DNA from: Prochlorococcus sp. AG-409-G20
GTDB lineage: Bacteria > Cyanobacteriota > Cyanobacteriia > PCC-6307 > Cyanobiaceae
NCBI GenBank assembly: GCA_003215775.1
Contig: QCJW01000005.1
Location: forward strand, 1 to 64,000
Reading direction: 5' to 3'
Length of the DNA: 64,000 nt
The number at the start of each line of letters is the position of its first letter. Position 1 is the first letter of the stretch. The notes below the pieces were generated by a model that saw only the letters and a list, made by a program, of their open reading frames with translations, did no database searches and was not told the origin of the DNA. A program made the position numbers and the translations under genes. Below, one piece after another: positions 18,473 to 28,203 of this stretch.

Positions 18473-19903
18473 TTGTCTCTTAAATTTATGGATGACAATC
18501 TATTAGCACAAATAAATCAACTATACCACTCAGGCCAGATCTTATATGGGAATAATTCTTATGGCTCCTCTGTATTCTTAGAAGCACAAAGAATTATTTT
18601 AGAAAATACGAATGAAGGAGAATTATTGCTAATTATCGATGATAGATCAATCGATTCATTGTTGGCATATATAGGAGCATATAATGCAGGAAGATCTATT
18701 TTATTGTTAGAGTTTCAAACAGCAAACAAACAGATCCAGTCTTTCATTACTTATTTTAAAATAGATCATATATTAGGAAGTCAAGATTCTATTCAAAAGA
18801 TAAAACTAGATAATATAAATTATTTAAAATATTTCTGTCATACAAGAACTTCTATAAACTATCCAAAGCAACTTATCTCTGATCAAATAATACTGTTACC
18901 GACTTCAGGATCCTCAGGTAATCCGAAGATGGTTGGCCTTTCATCCAATAATATTATGGCGAATTGTATTTCTATAAATCAATATCTACAGTCTAACGAA
19001 ACCACTATATCAATTAATAACTTGCCATTTACTTATTCATATGGTCTTTCTATTTTAAATACTACGTTATTCGCAGGAGGAACATATATTTGCTCACCTG
19101 AAACTTCTTATTTGCAGGATATTTTCTGGAAAACAGTACAAAACTATCAGATTACTTGTTTTAGTGGAGTACCTACAACATATAGAGACTTGTTAAGATT
19201 AAATCTTTTACAGAAACTGCCAAACTCAGTTAAATATATAACTCAGGCAGGTGGTAAACTTGAGATATCTCTTCAAAGAAAACTTTTGGAATGGTGCCAA
19301 GAATTTTCTAAAAAACTTTATATTATGTATGGACAGACAGAAGCTACAGCTCGACTAACTTATCTTGAACTAACAAAAGAGCCACATAAACTCGGATCTG
19401 TTGGTCGTCCAATCCCTGGGGTGGAACTAGTAGGACTAGGTCAATATTACATAAGTCAAAATGAACTTATTTTTAAAGGCGAAAATATTAGTTTGGGCTA
19501 CTTTTCTAATAGAGATCAATTAACAGTTCTAAAAAACGAAAATCAGGGTATCCTTAAGACCGGCGATCTTGGTCGGCTAGATAAGGATGGATGTATTTTT
19601 ATTGAAGGTCGTATGTCAAGATTTGCCAAAATAGATGGCAAGAGAATTTCTCTAGAAGATATTGAAAACTCTCTTCGCGAGCAAGGCCATGATTTAGTAG
19701 TGATCTCCAATGATATAGATATTATTCTAGTGGCAGAAGATCTTGCTACCTATGATCAAACATTAATTAAACAACTAATTAAAAAATGTTGCGGAATTAG
19801 GAGGAATAGAGTACATTTTAAGGAAAGTCCAATCATAAGAACTAATAATGGTAAAATTAATTATAATCAGATTAAAAAAAATATATTAAACACATATGAT
19901 TGA
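18473..19903 (+). CDS. AMP-forming acyl ligase (ANL superfamily)
   Basis: This is a standalone adenylation enzyme of about 476 residues. Core motifs are A3 LPTSGSSGNPK near 142-152, A5 YGQTEA near 286-291, A7 TGDLGR near 363-368, A8 GRMSRFAKIDGKRIS, and the A10 lysine in NNGKINY near 462. It activates a carboxylic acid as the acyl-AMP and loads it on CoA or an acyl carrier protein; the ACP at 25221 is the obvious partner. The start could be TTG 18473 or ATG 18488. Its stop overlaps the LuxE-like gene by 8 bases, so the genes are probably translationally coupled. The acid is unknown. Confidence 0.85.
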   Translation: MSLKFMDDNLLAQINQLYHSGQILYGNNSYGSSVFLEAQRIILENTNEGELLLIIDDRSIDSLLAYIGAYNAGRSILLLEFQTANKQIQSFITYFKIDHILGSQDSIQKIKLDNINYLKYFCHTRTSINYPKQLISDQIILLPTSGSSGNPKMVGLSSNNIMANCISINQYLQSNETTISINNLPFTYSYGLSILNTTLFAGGTYICSPETSYLQDIFWKTVQNYQITCFSGVPTTYRDLLRLNLLQKLPNSVKYITQAGGKLEISLQRKLLEWCQEFSKKLYIMYGQTEATARLTYLELTKEPHKLGSVGRPIPGVELVGLGQYYISQNELIFKGENISLGYFSNRDQLTVLKNENQGILKTGDLGRLDKDGCIFIEGRMSRFAKIDGKRISLEDIENSLREQGHDLVVISNDIDIILVAEDLATYDQTLIKQLIKKCCGIRRNRVHFKESPIIRTNNGKINYNQIKKNILNTYD

Positions 19904-20930
19904 CAGCTTGAATATGTTAACTGATTCTAAAAGGGAATTGTTAACTATGCTTCATAGGCATCATTATAGTAATTGTCGAGAATTTCAGCTAACAATAGAT
20001 GCTCTGAATCTTTATGATCAATTTGAAGAGAATCCCGAGGAAATATTTCTTCATAGCTCACTATTTAAGTCTAATATCTTAAGATCCAATACAGCTATCA
20101 ATTCTGATTCATCTATTTTGGTTTCATCAGGAACTTCAGGTCAACGCAGTCGAATCTTTGCAGACAGAGAAACCAGGGTTAGTCAGCAAAGAGCACTTTT
20201 AAAAATAGTAGGAGAAAGGCTATCTCTTTCACCCCGACATAGGATCCCATATTATGTTATAGATACCAAGGATATATTGGTAGATAAGTCACAGGGTATA
20301 CAAGCAAGACAAGCAGCTATCATGGGCTTTAATATGTTTGGAAAATCACCAAACTATTTATTGAATTCAGACTTTTCAATCGATTTAAAAGTACTTGAAA
20401 AACTAATTTCTGACGATCAACCTAAACTTTTATTTGGTTTTACATGGGTTGTCTATAAATACTTTCTTATGGAGCTTATTAAGCAAGGAATAAACTTTAC
20501 TATTCCAAATTCATATCTTGTTCATGGAGGAGGTTGGAAAAAAACTTTAAAAGAAGGTGTTTCTAATGACAAGTTTAAATCATTAGTAACCCAACTCCTA
20601 TCTATCACCCACTGTATAAATTACTATGGAATGATTGAGCAAACTGGCTCTATATTTATGGAATGTAGCCATGGTTACTTACATGTAAATCAATTTAGTG
20701 ATATTATTTTTCGTACCAATACATTAGAATTATCATCTATCAATAATCCTGGAATAGTTCAATCTATTTCCTTGTTGCCAAAAAGTTATCCAGGTCATTC
20801 TTTGTTAACTGAAGACTTTGGTGTTTTAAGAGGTTATGATGGATGTAAATGTGGAGCTAATGGTAAGTATTTCGAAATCTTAGGTAGACTCAATAAAACT
20901 ATCGTAAGAGGTTGTAGCGATGTTTATTGA
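19896..20930 (+). CDS. LuxE-like acyl-protein synthetase
   Basis: The 344-residue product belongs to the LuxE branch of the ANL superfamily, which in luminous bacteria activates fatty acid with ATP and passes the acyl group to the LuxC reductase. The P-loop-like SSGTSGQ lies at 77-83, followed by IFAD, and a central YYGMIEQTGS motif matches LuxE. CKCG and LGRL lie near the C-terminus. No luciferase genes (luxA/luxB) are in the window. The gene overlaps its neighbours by 8 and 11 bases, marking a tight operon with LuxC. The acyl donor could be free acid or the acyl-ACP; which is not known. Confidence 0.85.
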   Translation: MIDSLNMLTDSKRELLTMLHRHHYSNCREFQLTIDALNLYDQFEENPEEIFLHSSLFKSNILRSNTAINSDSSILVSSGTSGQRSRIFADRETRVSQQRALLKIVGERLSLSPRHRIPYYVIDTKDILVDKSQGIQARQAAIMGFNMFGKSPNYLLNSDFSIDLKVLEKLISDDQPKLLFGFTWVVYKYFLMELIKQGINFTIPNSYLVHGGGWKKTLKEGVSNDKFKSLVTQLLSITHCINYYGMIEQTGSIFMECSHGYLHVNQFSDIIFRTNTLELSSINNPGIVQSISLLPKSYPGHSLLTEDFGVLRGYDGCKCGANGKYFEILGRLNKTIVRGCSDVY

Positions 20931-22113
20931 TACTCCAGACAAAAGTGAGCAACTACTGGCTAATTTGTTAGAAGCAAAAAATATTACAAATCACGGATTA
21001 AATGTCAGATCTGAGTTATTAAATAAATTAGGAATGCTTATCCGTAAAAAAGCTATTGATCATAAAGATAAGGAACTCTTGGCCTTGTCTAACTACTTTC
21101 TAGAAGTCTCAGATTATAAGAAAATAATAGGAAATAAAATCCTCCAACCTCGCGGTTTGGTTTTTCACATACCTTCAAGCAATATTACCTATATGCCTTT
21201 TTATTCTTGGGCTACATCATTTCTTGTAGGTAACATTAATGTTGTCAGACTAAGTCGAAGAGCTAACCTTAACTCTCTCAGATTAATATTAAATTTTTTC
21301 TCCTCTGTATCTAGCAAACTCTATGTGAATCAATATTTTGTACTTCCAGATTATTTTAATTCAATTATGAATGGATGTCTTGGTTCCATAGATCTTCGTT
21401 TGATTTGGGGCAATAGAGACACTATATCAACTATTCGCAAAGATAGTCCCCTATCGATTGGCTTAGACTTGTCTTTCCCGGATCGCTATTCTGCCTGCTT
21501 AATCTCTTCAAATTATTATAAAGTTGCTTCCGATACACAAATTTCACAGATATGTAAATTATTCCAGAATGATAGTTTAGATGGTTCTTTTGGAGCATGT
21601 TCTTCTCCTCATCTGTTAATATGGATCAGCGAAGAGAGTCCATCTTCTGATAATTTTCCATTGCTTTATGATTTAAATACCTTTATTAAGAATGATGTTC
21701 AGGAATATGGTTCCATTTCGACAGAAAATATCCGTAAATTTCAGGAATCTATTATTACTAATGACTTTAGCTTTAAGTATTTAGCTTTAGGCAAATATAA
21801 AGGTAGACCTTTTCTTTTATACCAAGATGACCTTAAACTACTCCCAACCTTTTTACAGAATGCCTCTCAATCGGCAACAATAGTACTTTACATTAAATCT
21901 ATATCAGAAATTAAAAATGTACTACCCAAAAACATTCAAAGTATGACATATTCACCTGGTATTTCTTCTGAAGAACTATCCTCTTTAGTTGCAGATCTAG
22001 ATTCGAACTTACCAGATAGAATTATTCCATTGGGCAGAGCTTTAGACTTTGATGTTGTATGGGATGGCTATAATCTTCTCGAAATATTTGGGAGGTTGGT
22101 CACTTTTAAATGA
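20920..22113 (+). CDS. LuxC-like acyl-CoA/acyl-enzyme reductase
   Basis: LuxC reductases reduce a thioester-bound acyl group with NADPH to the aldehyde. The 397-residue product shows the family segment VFHIPSSNI (81-89), FYSWATSFLVGN (94-105) and the nucleophile cysteine in FGACSSPHL (C227). The family is usually about 450-480 residues, so this one is somewhat short at the N-terminus. Pairing with the overlapping LuxE-like gene supports an aldehyde-producing complex. In the absence of luciferase, the aldehyde must go elsewhere; the split transketolase encoded at 22588-24392 is a plausible consumer, by inference. Confidence 0.85.
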   Translation: MFIDTPDKSEQLLANLLEAKNITNHGLNVRSELLNKLGMLIRKKAIDHKDKELLALSNYFLEVSDYKKIIGNKILQPRGLVFHIPSSNITYMPFYSWATSFLVGNINVVRLSRRANLNSLRLILNFFSSVSSKLYVNQYFVLPDYFNSIMNGCLGSIDLRLIWGNRDTISTIRKDSPLSIGLDLSFPDRYSACLISSNYYKVASDTQISQICKLFQNDSLDGSFGACSSPHLLIWISEESPSSDNFPLLYDLNTFIKNDVQEYGSISTENIRKFQESIITNDFSFKYLALGKYKGRPFLLYQDDLKLLPTFLQNASQSATIVLYIKSISEIKNVLPKNIQSMTYSPGISSEELSSLVADLDSNLPDRIIPLGRALDFDVVWDGYNLLEIFGRLVTFK

Positions 22114-22547
22114 AGAACCTAAATCACCTAATCGAGATTCAGCCAAATAGATCTCCATTCCTTTTTGTAGATAAGATAGTTAGCCTTGAACCAATGAAGA
22201 ATGTAACAACATTAAAGTACCTAAGAGACGACGAATGGTTCTTTAAATGTCATTGGAAAGGAGACCCTAATATGCCTGGTATGCTTCAATTAGAAGCAAT
22301 GAGTCAAACAGCATCATTGATTCTTTTTGCAAAAGACAATCCACCAGTCAAATTGTACCTTGCTTCCGTTAGCAATGCTATGTTCAAAAGAAAAGTCTTA
22401 CCAGGTGATTGTATTGAGGTTTTTGCGGAACTTACTGAACAAATTAGAAACATCTACAGATTTAAATGTAAGGTAGTTTTTGAAGATACACGCAAAACTA
22501 TATCTAAATCCCAGATTCAACTTGTATGGCCCAATCAAAAAGAATAG
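22110..22547 (+). CDS. FabZ-like 3-hydroxyacyl-ACP dehydratase (hotdog fold)
   Basis: The 145-residue product follows FabZ: NRSPFLFVDKIVSLEP, then the active-site histidine in CHWKGDPNMPG (H48) and the glutamate in LQLEAMSQ (E62), spaced 14 apart as in FabZ. FabZ removes water from 3-hydroxyacyl-ACP to give the trans-2-enoyl form. It is a second, pathway-specific copy, since the housekeeping fabZ normally lies elsewhere. It overlaps the LuxC-like stop by 4 bases (ATGA). With the SDR and ACP on the opposite strand it points to acyl-chain tailoring on a dedicated carrier. Confidence 0.85.
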   Translation: MKNLNHLIEIQPNRSPFLFVDKIVSLEPMKNVTTLKYLRDDEWFFKCHWKGDPNMPGMLQLEAMSQTASLILFAKDNPPVKLYLASVSNAMFKRKVLPGDCIEVFAELTEQIRNIYRFKCKVVFEDTRKTISKSQIQLVWPNQKE

Positions 22548-22587
22548 TCAATAAAACTATAGTTATTCTTGAATCTAGTCTAATCTT

Positions 22588-23577
22588 TTAAGATAAAACT
22601 CTAACTACTTGTTCTTTAATATTTTCAACACCTAGATTTATTTGAGAGAGCATGAAATCATGTGAGCCACATTCTATGTAATTGTTTGGATGTATATTTA
22701 GTAATAACTTAGGCTTAGACTTACAATCTAAAAGTGCTTTTGTGACTAGTGATGCTATTCCTCCATATAATGCTTCTTCGTTGAAAATGATATTTTTATA
22801 TTTCCCTACAAGCTGAGTTATTTCTCCTTGTGTTTTTTCTTGATCTATAAATGGAAGTATGTAGTGTGAAAGTCTTTTGGTGTAACTTTCGTCTAATTGC
22901 TTAAGCGCTTCATTAACATTACCTGAGACAATACCTGTCGATAAAATCAAAAGGTCATCTCCTCCCTTATGAATAGGTATAGGACTAAAAAAGTCCGTTT
23001 CGAACTCAGATTTGTGAACTGCTTTGGTCTTAGATGAACCAGTTAATCTTATGTAGCATGGACGCTTCATTTTTATTATGTACGGCAAAATAGATTTAAG
23101 TTCATATGAATCACTTGGGGTGTATAAAAATATATTAGGAATCGATAGTGCTAGAGCAGTGTCTTCAATACAGCAATGAGTATAGCCTAAATAACCCAGT
23201 GCTAATCCACTTGCAAGACCAGTAACTATTAATGGTAGTTTCATATATCCCAGAGAAAGTCTAATTTGTTCTGCACCTCTAAGCATTAAGAAAGGAGCAA
23301 ATGTTGAAGCAATCGCTGTCCCTCCATTTGCCACATATCCAGCTGCTATAGCTATCATTGCTTGCTCGGCTATCCCTACATCGAAGAATGAATCAGGATA
23401 TGATTGCCTGAATCTATCTAACCCTGCTGAAGTTGATGTGTCAGCTGTAAATACAGCTAAATCATTAAACTCTTCTTTTAGTTTCATCAGCGTAAGTCCG
23501 TATGTAGCTCTTAACCCAATAATATTGAGCTTCCTTGATTCTTTGGGATTGTACTCAATTAAGTATTTGCTAATCAT
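22588..23577 (-). CDS. Transketolase-like protein, C-terminal (Pyr) subunit
   Basis: The product is the second half of a split thiamin-diphosphate transketolase: a pyrimidine-binding domain with the catalytic glutamate in FFDVGIAEQAM (E71), then the transketolase C-terminal domain (LLILSTGIVSG onward). The first half is encoded just upstream on the same strand and shares one base with this gene. Split transketolase pairs occur in sugar and secondary-metabolite clusters, where they move a two-carbon ketol unit onto an aldehyde. The housekeeping tkt is a single long gene, so this pair is specialised. The substrate is unknown. Confidence 0.85.
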   Translation of the reverse strand: MISKYLIEYNPKESRKLNIIGLRATYGLTLMKLKEEFNDLAVFTADTSTSAGLDRFRQSYPDSFFDVGIAEQAMIAIAAGYVANGGTAIASTFAPFLMLRGAEQIRLSLGYMKLPLIVTGLASGLALGYLGYTHCCIEDTALALSIPNIFLYTPSDSYELKSILPYIIKMKRPCYIRLTGSSKTKAVHKSEFETDFFSPIPIHKGGDDLLILSTGIVSGNVNEALKQLDESYTKRLSHYILPFIDQEKTQGEITQLVGKYKNIIFNEEALYGGIASLVTKALLDCKSKPKLLLNIHPNNYIECGSHDFMLSQINLGVENIKEQVVRVLS

Positions 23578-24392
23578 TAGGTTATATTATTAATTAGGTT
23601 TTGATATTGATGGTCTGTTAGAATTCCATGATGCCAATCATTATTGTCTTCAAACAAGTCAAAACCTTTACCTTTTTTCGTAATACCTAAGATTACTTTG
23701 GCTTTTTCTTCTTGTTTGTTTAGTACTGATAGCAACGCATTATGATCGTTGCCGTCCACAAAGTGAAGATCAAAATTGTAAGTGTTAAGTCTTTGGTATA
23801 AAGATCTATATTTGTCACTAGCATATAAAGAAGGTTGTGTTTGTTGCCATCCATTACAATCTATAAAAACTATCATATTACTTATATTTTTATTACTTAT
23901 GAATTCAAATGTTTCCCAAACTATACCTTCATTGCACTCACCATCACCAACTATACATATAGTTGGTGATGATTTATTTCTATTAGATAGTCTATTCTCA
24001 AGTGCCATTCCAGCTGCATGAGCCATTCCATTACCTAGACTTCCAGTGGAGAAAACTATCCCAAGATCTTCGTTTCTACATGGATGGCCAAGAAATTTGG
24101 ATCCATCCAATTCAAAAGTGTTTTTTATAGACTGAAGATCTATAATTCCAGAGTCTGCCAAAAGGGCATATAAAGAAAGACATGCATGGCCTTTAGATAA
24201 TATAAATGATTTCAAATTCTCTTTTGAGGAAGAGAACTTCCATAAATAATCAGCAGTAACAATAAAATCTATGCAAGATAGTGCACCTCCTATATGAGCA
24301 GCTTTATCCCCTGCATGATTTGCTATTTCTAAGCAATGAAGTCTTAATTTAGAAGAGCGATCTTTCAGATAATCTACTTCTTTTGACTTCAT
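23577..24392 (-). CDS. Transketolase-like protein, N-terminal (TPP-binding) subunit
   Basis: The 271-residue product has LSKGHA (65-70), GHPCR, the thiamin-diphosphate motif GDGECNEG (149-156) and the metal-binding asparagine in FIDCNGWQQ (N180), ending near the typical WHHG segment. Together with the next gene it reconstitutes a transketolase. Its start overlaps the end of the SDR gene by four bases, so SDR, N-subunit and C-subunit are probably one translationally coupled unit. Confidence 0.85.
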   Translation of the reverse strand: MKSKEVDYLKDRSSKLRLHCLEIANHAGDKAAHIGGALSCIDFIVTADYLWKFSSSKENLKSFILSKGHACLSLYALLADSGIIDLQSIKNTFELDGSKFLGHPCRNEDLGIVFSTGSLGNGMAHAAGMALENRLSNRNKSSPTICIVGDGECNEGIVWETFEFISNKNISNMIVFIDCNGWQQTQPSLYASDKYRSLYQRLNTYNFDLHFVDGNDHNALLSVLNKQEEKAKVILGITKKGKGFDLFEDNNDWHHGILTDHQYQNLINNIT

Positions 24393-25123
24393 CTAATACC
24401 TCCATCACATGAAATCACTTGTCCAGTTAGATATTTTGAATTTTCAGAGCATAAAAATAATATTAGATCAGCAATTTCCTCTGGTAAACCTATTCTATTG
24501 ATCGATATTGAATTAATGAATTTTTCAATTTCTTCTTTTTGAGTAGAATCATGCATTAATCCTGTATCTGTAAGACCTGGAGCTACAATATTACATCTAA
24601 TATTTAGTTTACCAAACTCTTTTGACATGACTCTTATTGCTGTTGAAAGTGCTGATTTTGAAGCTGCATAGGCTAATCGACCAGGGTTTGCATCAATAGC
24701 TGCTGAACTACTTATGGCAACTAAACTTCCTGCCTTCTTTTTTAGGAAAAACGACTTGACTATTAACTGAGCAAGTAAAACCTGATTTGTGTAGTTAACT
24801 AATAAATGATCATTTATATTTTCTTTAGTTGTCATCAAGGAAGGAGCTGTTTTAATAAAACCAGCATTTAAGACTGCATAGTCAATGGTAATTCTTTCTT
24901 TCTTTAATTTAGTGATAAGACCATATATTGAATCTTCATCGCGCATATCTAATTTCGCTATTAGGTGATCTTCTTCTTTTAGATTCTTATGTTTAATAAC
25001 TTCACTCATTGAGTTGGGATCTCTTACTGCAGCTATTGCTAAATAACCCTTTTTAATTGATTTTTCAAAGGCTTTCAAACCTATTCCTGAATTTGCACCT
25101 GTTATTAATATGTGTTTCTTCAT
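24389..25123 (-). CDS. SDR-family reductase, FabG-like
   Basis: The 244-residue short-chain dehydrogenase has the cofactor motif GANSGIG (9-15), LNAGF near 85-89, the active-site serine segment AISSSA (136-141) and YAASK (152-156), then a C-terminal CDGG close to the usual FabG ending. FabG-like enzymes reduce 3-oxoacyl-ACP with NADPH to the 3-hydroxy form. It sits 97 bases downstream of the ACP gene and overlaps the split transketolase, so it probably acts on a carrier-bound intermediate or on the ketol product. Which of these is not decided by the sequence. Confidence 0.85.
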   Translation of the reverse strand: MKKHILITGANSGIGLKAFEKSIKKGYLAIAAVRDPNSMSEVIKHKNLKEEDHLIAKLDMRDEDSIYGLITKLKKERITIDYAVLNAGFIKTAPSLMTTKENINDHLLVNYTNQVLLAQLIVKSFFLKKKAGSLVAISSSAAIDANPGRLAYAASKSALSTAIRVMSKEFGKLNIRCNIVAPGLTDTGLMHDSTQKEEIEKFINSISINRIGLPEEIADLILFLCSENSKYLTGQVISCDGGIR

Positions 25124-25220
25124 GATATGATACTTGTTATATATTTGATCAATGTGTTGTCAATATTTGAGTGAATATTAATATACGCAATGGTTCTCTT
25201 ATTTGTGAATCTGATCATAA

Positions 25221-25469
25221 TTATAATGTTACAGTGATATTGTATCTCGAAAGTATTTCAACGCCTTGTTTGTAAGATTCAAACTGAATTAAATCTTCTG
25301 TTTTTATTGTTATGTCAAAACCTGCTTCTAATTCTGCCATTAAGGACATATGGCCAATCGAGTCCCATTCTTCAATACTTTGATATTTAAGCTCTTCAAG
25401 ATTGCTAGATTCTTCTAGCTCGAATGCCTCAATAAAGGCTTCCCGATAAATTTTCAGATTGTCGTCCAT
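25221..25469 (-). CDS. Acyl carrier protein
   Basis: The 82-residue acidic protein has the phosphopantetheine site WDSIGHMSLM with Ser37 and the usual four-helix layout (IYREAFIEAFEL, then the DSIGH loop, MAELEAGFDI, TEDLIQFES). It is not the housekeeping AcpP, which has a DSLD-type site. It starts at ATG 25469. It lies first in the minus-strand run ACP-SDR-split transketolase, and is the expected carrier for the ligase, LuxE/LuxC, FabZ and SDR activities around it. Confidence 0.9.
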   Translation of the reverse strand: MDDNLKIYREAFIEAFELEESSNLEELKYQSIEEWDSIGHMSLMAELEAGFDITIKTEDLIQFESYKQGVEILSRYNITVTL

Positions 25470-25593
25470 GAACCCATTAACTCAACCTTACAATACTTTA
25501 TTTATCCTGCCTTTGTCAAATTTAATCACCACCTATTAAGATAAAATGACTACTGAGAGGTTATTATTTGGCTAGTAATATTATTTTTTGATG

Positions 25594-27306
25594 TTAGTTT
25601 TGTTCTAACAATGAAATTAAAGTAGGAGTTAATAGTATTGGATTGGCTAATTGACTTCTTAGTAGATGTTTATCTTTAAGAGGAACAACACCAGCAAATG
25701 CATGAACTATATAAGATTTTGCTGCTTCATTATAATCAATCACTTCATTGCTGTAATTAGTTTTAATTGATCCATCTAAATTCTTTAAAATCTTATCTAA
25801 TCTATAAAAATAATTTGAAGTCGATGCAAGAGCTGGAGTTGACAAATGGACAGCTATTCCTGGCGCTCCGCCTAATGCGCACTTATAGAATGCATTAGTC
25901 ACAAGTTTATGACTTAAAGCAAATTCCAATCCTATAGTTGACCATCCATTTAGGATCAGATCTGATTTAAAACCAAGCCAATATGATGAAATTGCTATTG
26001 AAGGATGAATTAGTTTGACATTATTGGATTTACTTGCTCTTTCTAGAATTGTTTCCCAAAATTGTTTAAGGTAAGGACTTTCTGGCAGACCTCTTTTGTC
26101 AGCTGCAAGTCTAGGGTGAAATCTTATTATTAGCAAATCATTCTTTCGATTATTTTCAAAATATTCAATTACGTCAAGTATCCAGTTCTCTTGATCAGGA
26201 AATGGAGGCTTATTTAGATAGCTTAGGTCTATATAGTCATGTCGAATGCCCATCTCTTGGCCAACAACCTCATCTGGGCTAGATGTATATAGCGATACCA
26301 CCTGACCTTTATTTTCCTTTGTCTTGTTAATGAAGGATTCCACGATTTTAGTACTATCGTTTGTTGTTTCAGTAGAAACAGAATAAGTATGCGTTCCAAT
26401 TCCTTGAAACCTTTCTCCTAAGTACATATCAAGCTTATTTATTATTTTTGGAGAAATAGTAATTGAATCTAATTGCGTTGTATTTGATGGGTGTGTTAAA
26501 AATACAGTGGAATTAGGAGATTCAGTAAAATTCATCACATCGATATTACCAAATACTAATTCTTTCAACTCAGGAATTGCAGGGTTAAACATTCGAACTG
26601 TTCTACCAGTTTGATTGCAGAAAAACCTAAATACATTAGTTGCAGTGTAGTTAGACATGGCAATACATAATTGTCCTATTGAATCTTCCTGAATCAATAG
26701 GCTTAGTAGCCATATATTCGCTAGACACGAGATTGTATAAATTTTATAGAACGAAGATTTTGGGTCTAGTGCTAATTCAGGACTGCATTTATATGTGAGA
26801 GATAGGTCTCTTAATGCTAGCTCGTGAAATGGGAATTTATTTATGTGGAAACTTTTCCAGCATATTGGATTTAATTTGATATATAATTCGGTTAACTTAT
26901 TTGAAATATTAAACATATTATCTTGATGACTAATTAACTTCTCTACGTTTAGACTTTGATTTGTCTGAACATCAACTAGTTCCCTATTTATCCTGATAAT
27001 ATTGTTTGTATTTGCTATATTGAGGAACTCTTTCTGATTTGGAAAAGCAGTTATGTAATGTGATGCAGGTAAATTTAAAAAATTAACTTTTTTTATCCCA
27101 AGTTCTTTAATTGCTTTCAAGGCATCAAGTTGCCATGCAAGGTGTTTCTCGCAGAATGAATCACAACTGAAAAGTGTGCTCGAGTTATGACTTGGATTTG
27201 GGAGTAATCTCAATGCAAGCGCAAAAGATCGAAGCAGTGGTGTCAAGGAATCTCGTTTTATAGATGCTTCAATTCCTGAAATAATAAGTGATTCTGATTG
27301 CGACAA
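25594..27306 (-). CDS. Capsule-polysaccharide-type glycosyltransferase-like protein
   Basis: The 570-residue product has a C-terminal half with the pattern of GT-B capsule enzymes (KpsC/KpsS-like and surface carbohydrate proteins): RFHPRLAADKRG near residue 395, a serine-rich SYWLGFKSDLILNGWSTIGLEFAL segment split around residues 440-465 with the conserved N-GWST-GLE, and a likely nucleotide-sugar site. The N-terminal half is not recognised. It lies 124 bases upstream of the ACP gene on the same strand. A role as transferase for the nonulosonate or its acylated form fits the locus but is inferred. Confidence 0.55.
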   Translation of the reverse strand: MSQSESLIISGIEASIKRDSLTPLLRSFALALRLLPNPSHNSSTLFSCDSFCEKHLAWQLDALKAIKELGIKKVNFLNLPASHYITAFPNQKEFLNIANTNNIIRINRELVDVQTNQSLNVEKLISHQDNMFNISNKLTELYIKLNPICWKSFHINKFPFHELALRDLSLTYKCSPELALDPKSSFYKIYTISCLANIWLLSLLIQEDSIGQLCIAMSNYTATNVFRFFCNQTGRTVRMFNPAIPELKELVFGNIDVMNFTESPNSTVFLTHPSNTTQLDSITISPKIINKLDMYLGERFQGIGTHTYSVSTETTNDSTKIVESFINKTKENKGQVVSLYTSSPDEVVGQEMGIRHDYIDLSYLNKPPFPDQENWILDVIEYFENNRKNDLLIIRFHPRLAADKRGLPESPYLKQFWETILERASKSNNVKLIHPSIAISSYWLGFKSDLILNGWSTIGLEFALSHKLVTNAFYKCALGGAPGIAVHLSTPALASTSNYFYRLDKILKNLDGSIKTNYSNEVIDYNEAAKSYIVHAFAGVVPLKDKHLLRSQLANPILLTPTLISLLEQN

Positions 27307-28203
27307 TAGAAGGAACTATATCCACACAAAAATTATTATACCTTTTATAAGCATTTTAAAATATCTTGTCATAATTATCAATGAAGAGTTTTATCTAAAT
27401 CTTTAAGACCTTAAATTACTAGCTGGTAAGCTCATTAGAGACCTTAAATGATTTTAACCATCTTTAACCACTCTCTTTGGTCAGTTTATTACTAAGCTTT
27501 AGTTATTCCTTAAATGAATTGGTATCATAATTGCTTTATTATATAGTTGATAAAATATCATGGCTTTATGATTCATCATGTTCTCCATATCTCAAAACTG
27601 AGTTTTTTTGCCAAGCTTTTAAATGTTTTAATTGCTTTCTTCTCTAGATATATTGAGTGAAGAATCTAAATATCTTAAAATATAAGATTACAACTATTTG
27701 CAGGATATTTATCTCTATTAGACATTTACTTATGTTCTTTACATGTAATCCAGTGTTTAATTAACATCCACATTGGTTCATAGGCAATGTTGTCAATATT
27801 TTAGCTATTCTTAGGTTTTATATAGAACTTGTATCTTTGATTCATAAAGAGGATGGTAATGTAAATCACTTTATTAATATTGTTCGCAAACCTACATTTT
27901 GAATTCGATTCTATTCGAATTGGAATTATATCGTTTGTTTATCTTTGCTAATCATCTGTTTCTATGTTTTTAAAATTTCATTGCGATGAACATTTAAGCT
28001 TCGCATAAGTTTGTTATTTTAAAAAATCTGAATACGCGCTGAATTGTCTTTATTTAATCTCGCTAAGATATTTACTGCGCTTAATTTCTGTAAGATGTAA
28101 CACCTGTTATTCTGATCTTTCTTTAGGAATTTAATTAATCATCAAATAACTGACTAATAGTGAAATCTTTTTCCCTATAAGCTGGCATCTCTTTAATTTA
28201 TCT
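27307..28203. other. Long AT-rich intergenic stretch
   Basis: About 900 bases with dense stops in all frames. No convincing gene, repeat or RNA is seen. It separates the acyl/glycan cassette from the flavodoxin-antenna module and could be decayed DNA or an insertion boundary. Confidence 0.4.

Noticed and set aside
19896..22113. Bioluminescence (lux) operon
   Set aside because: Only LuxC/LuxE-like genes are present; no luxA or luxB luciferase subunit in the window.
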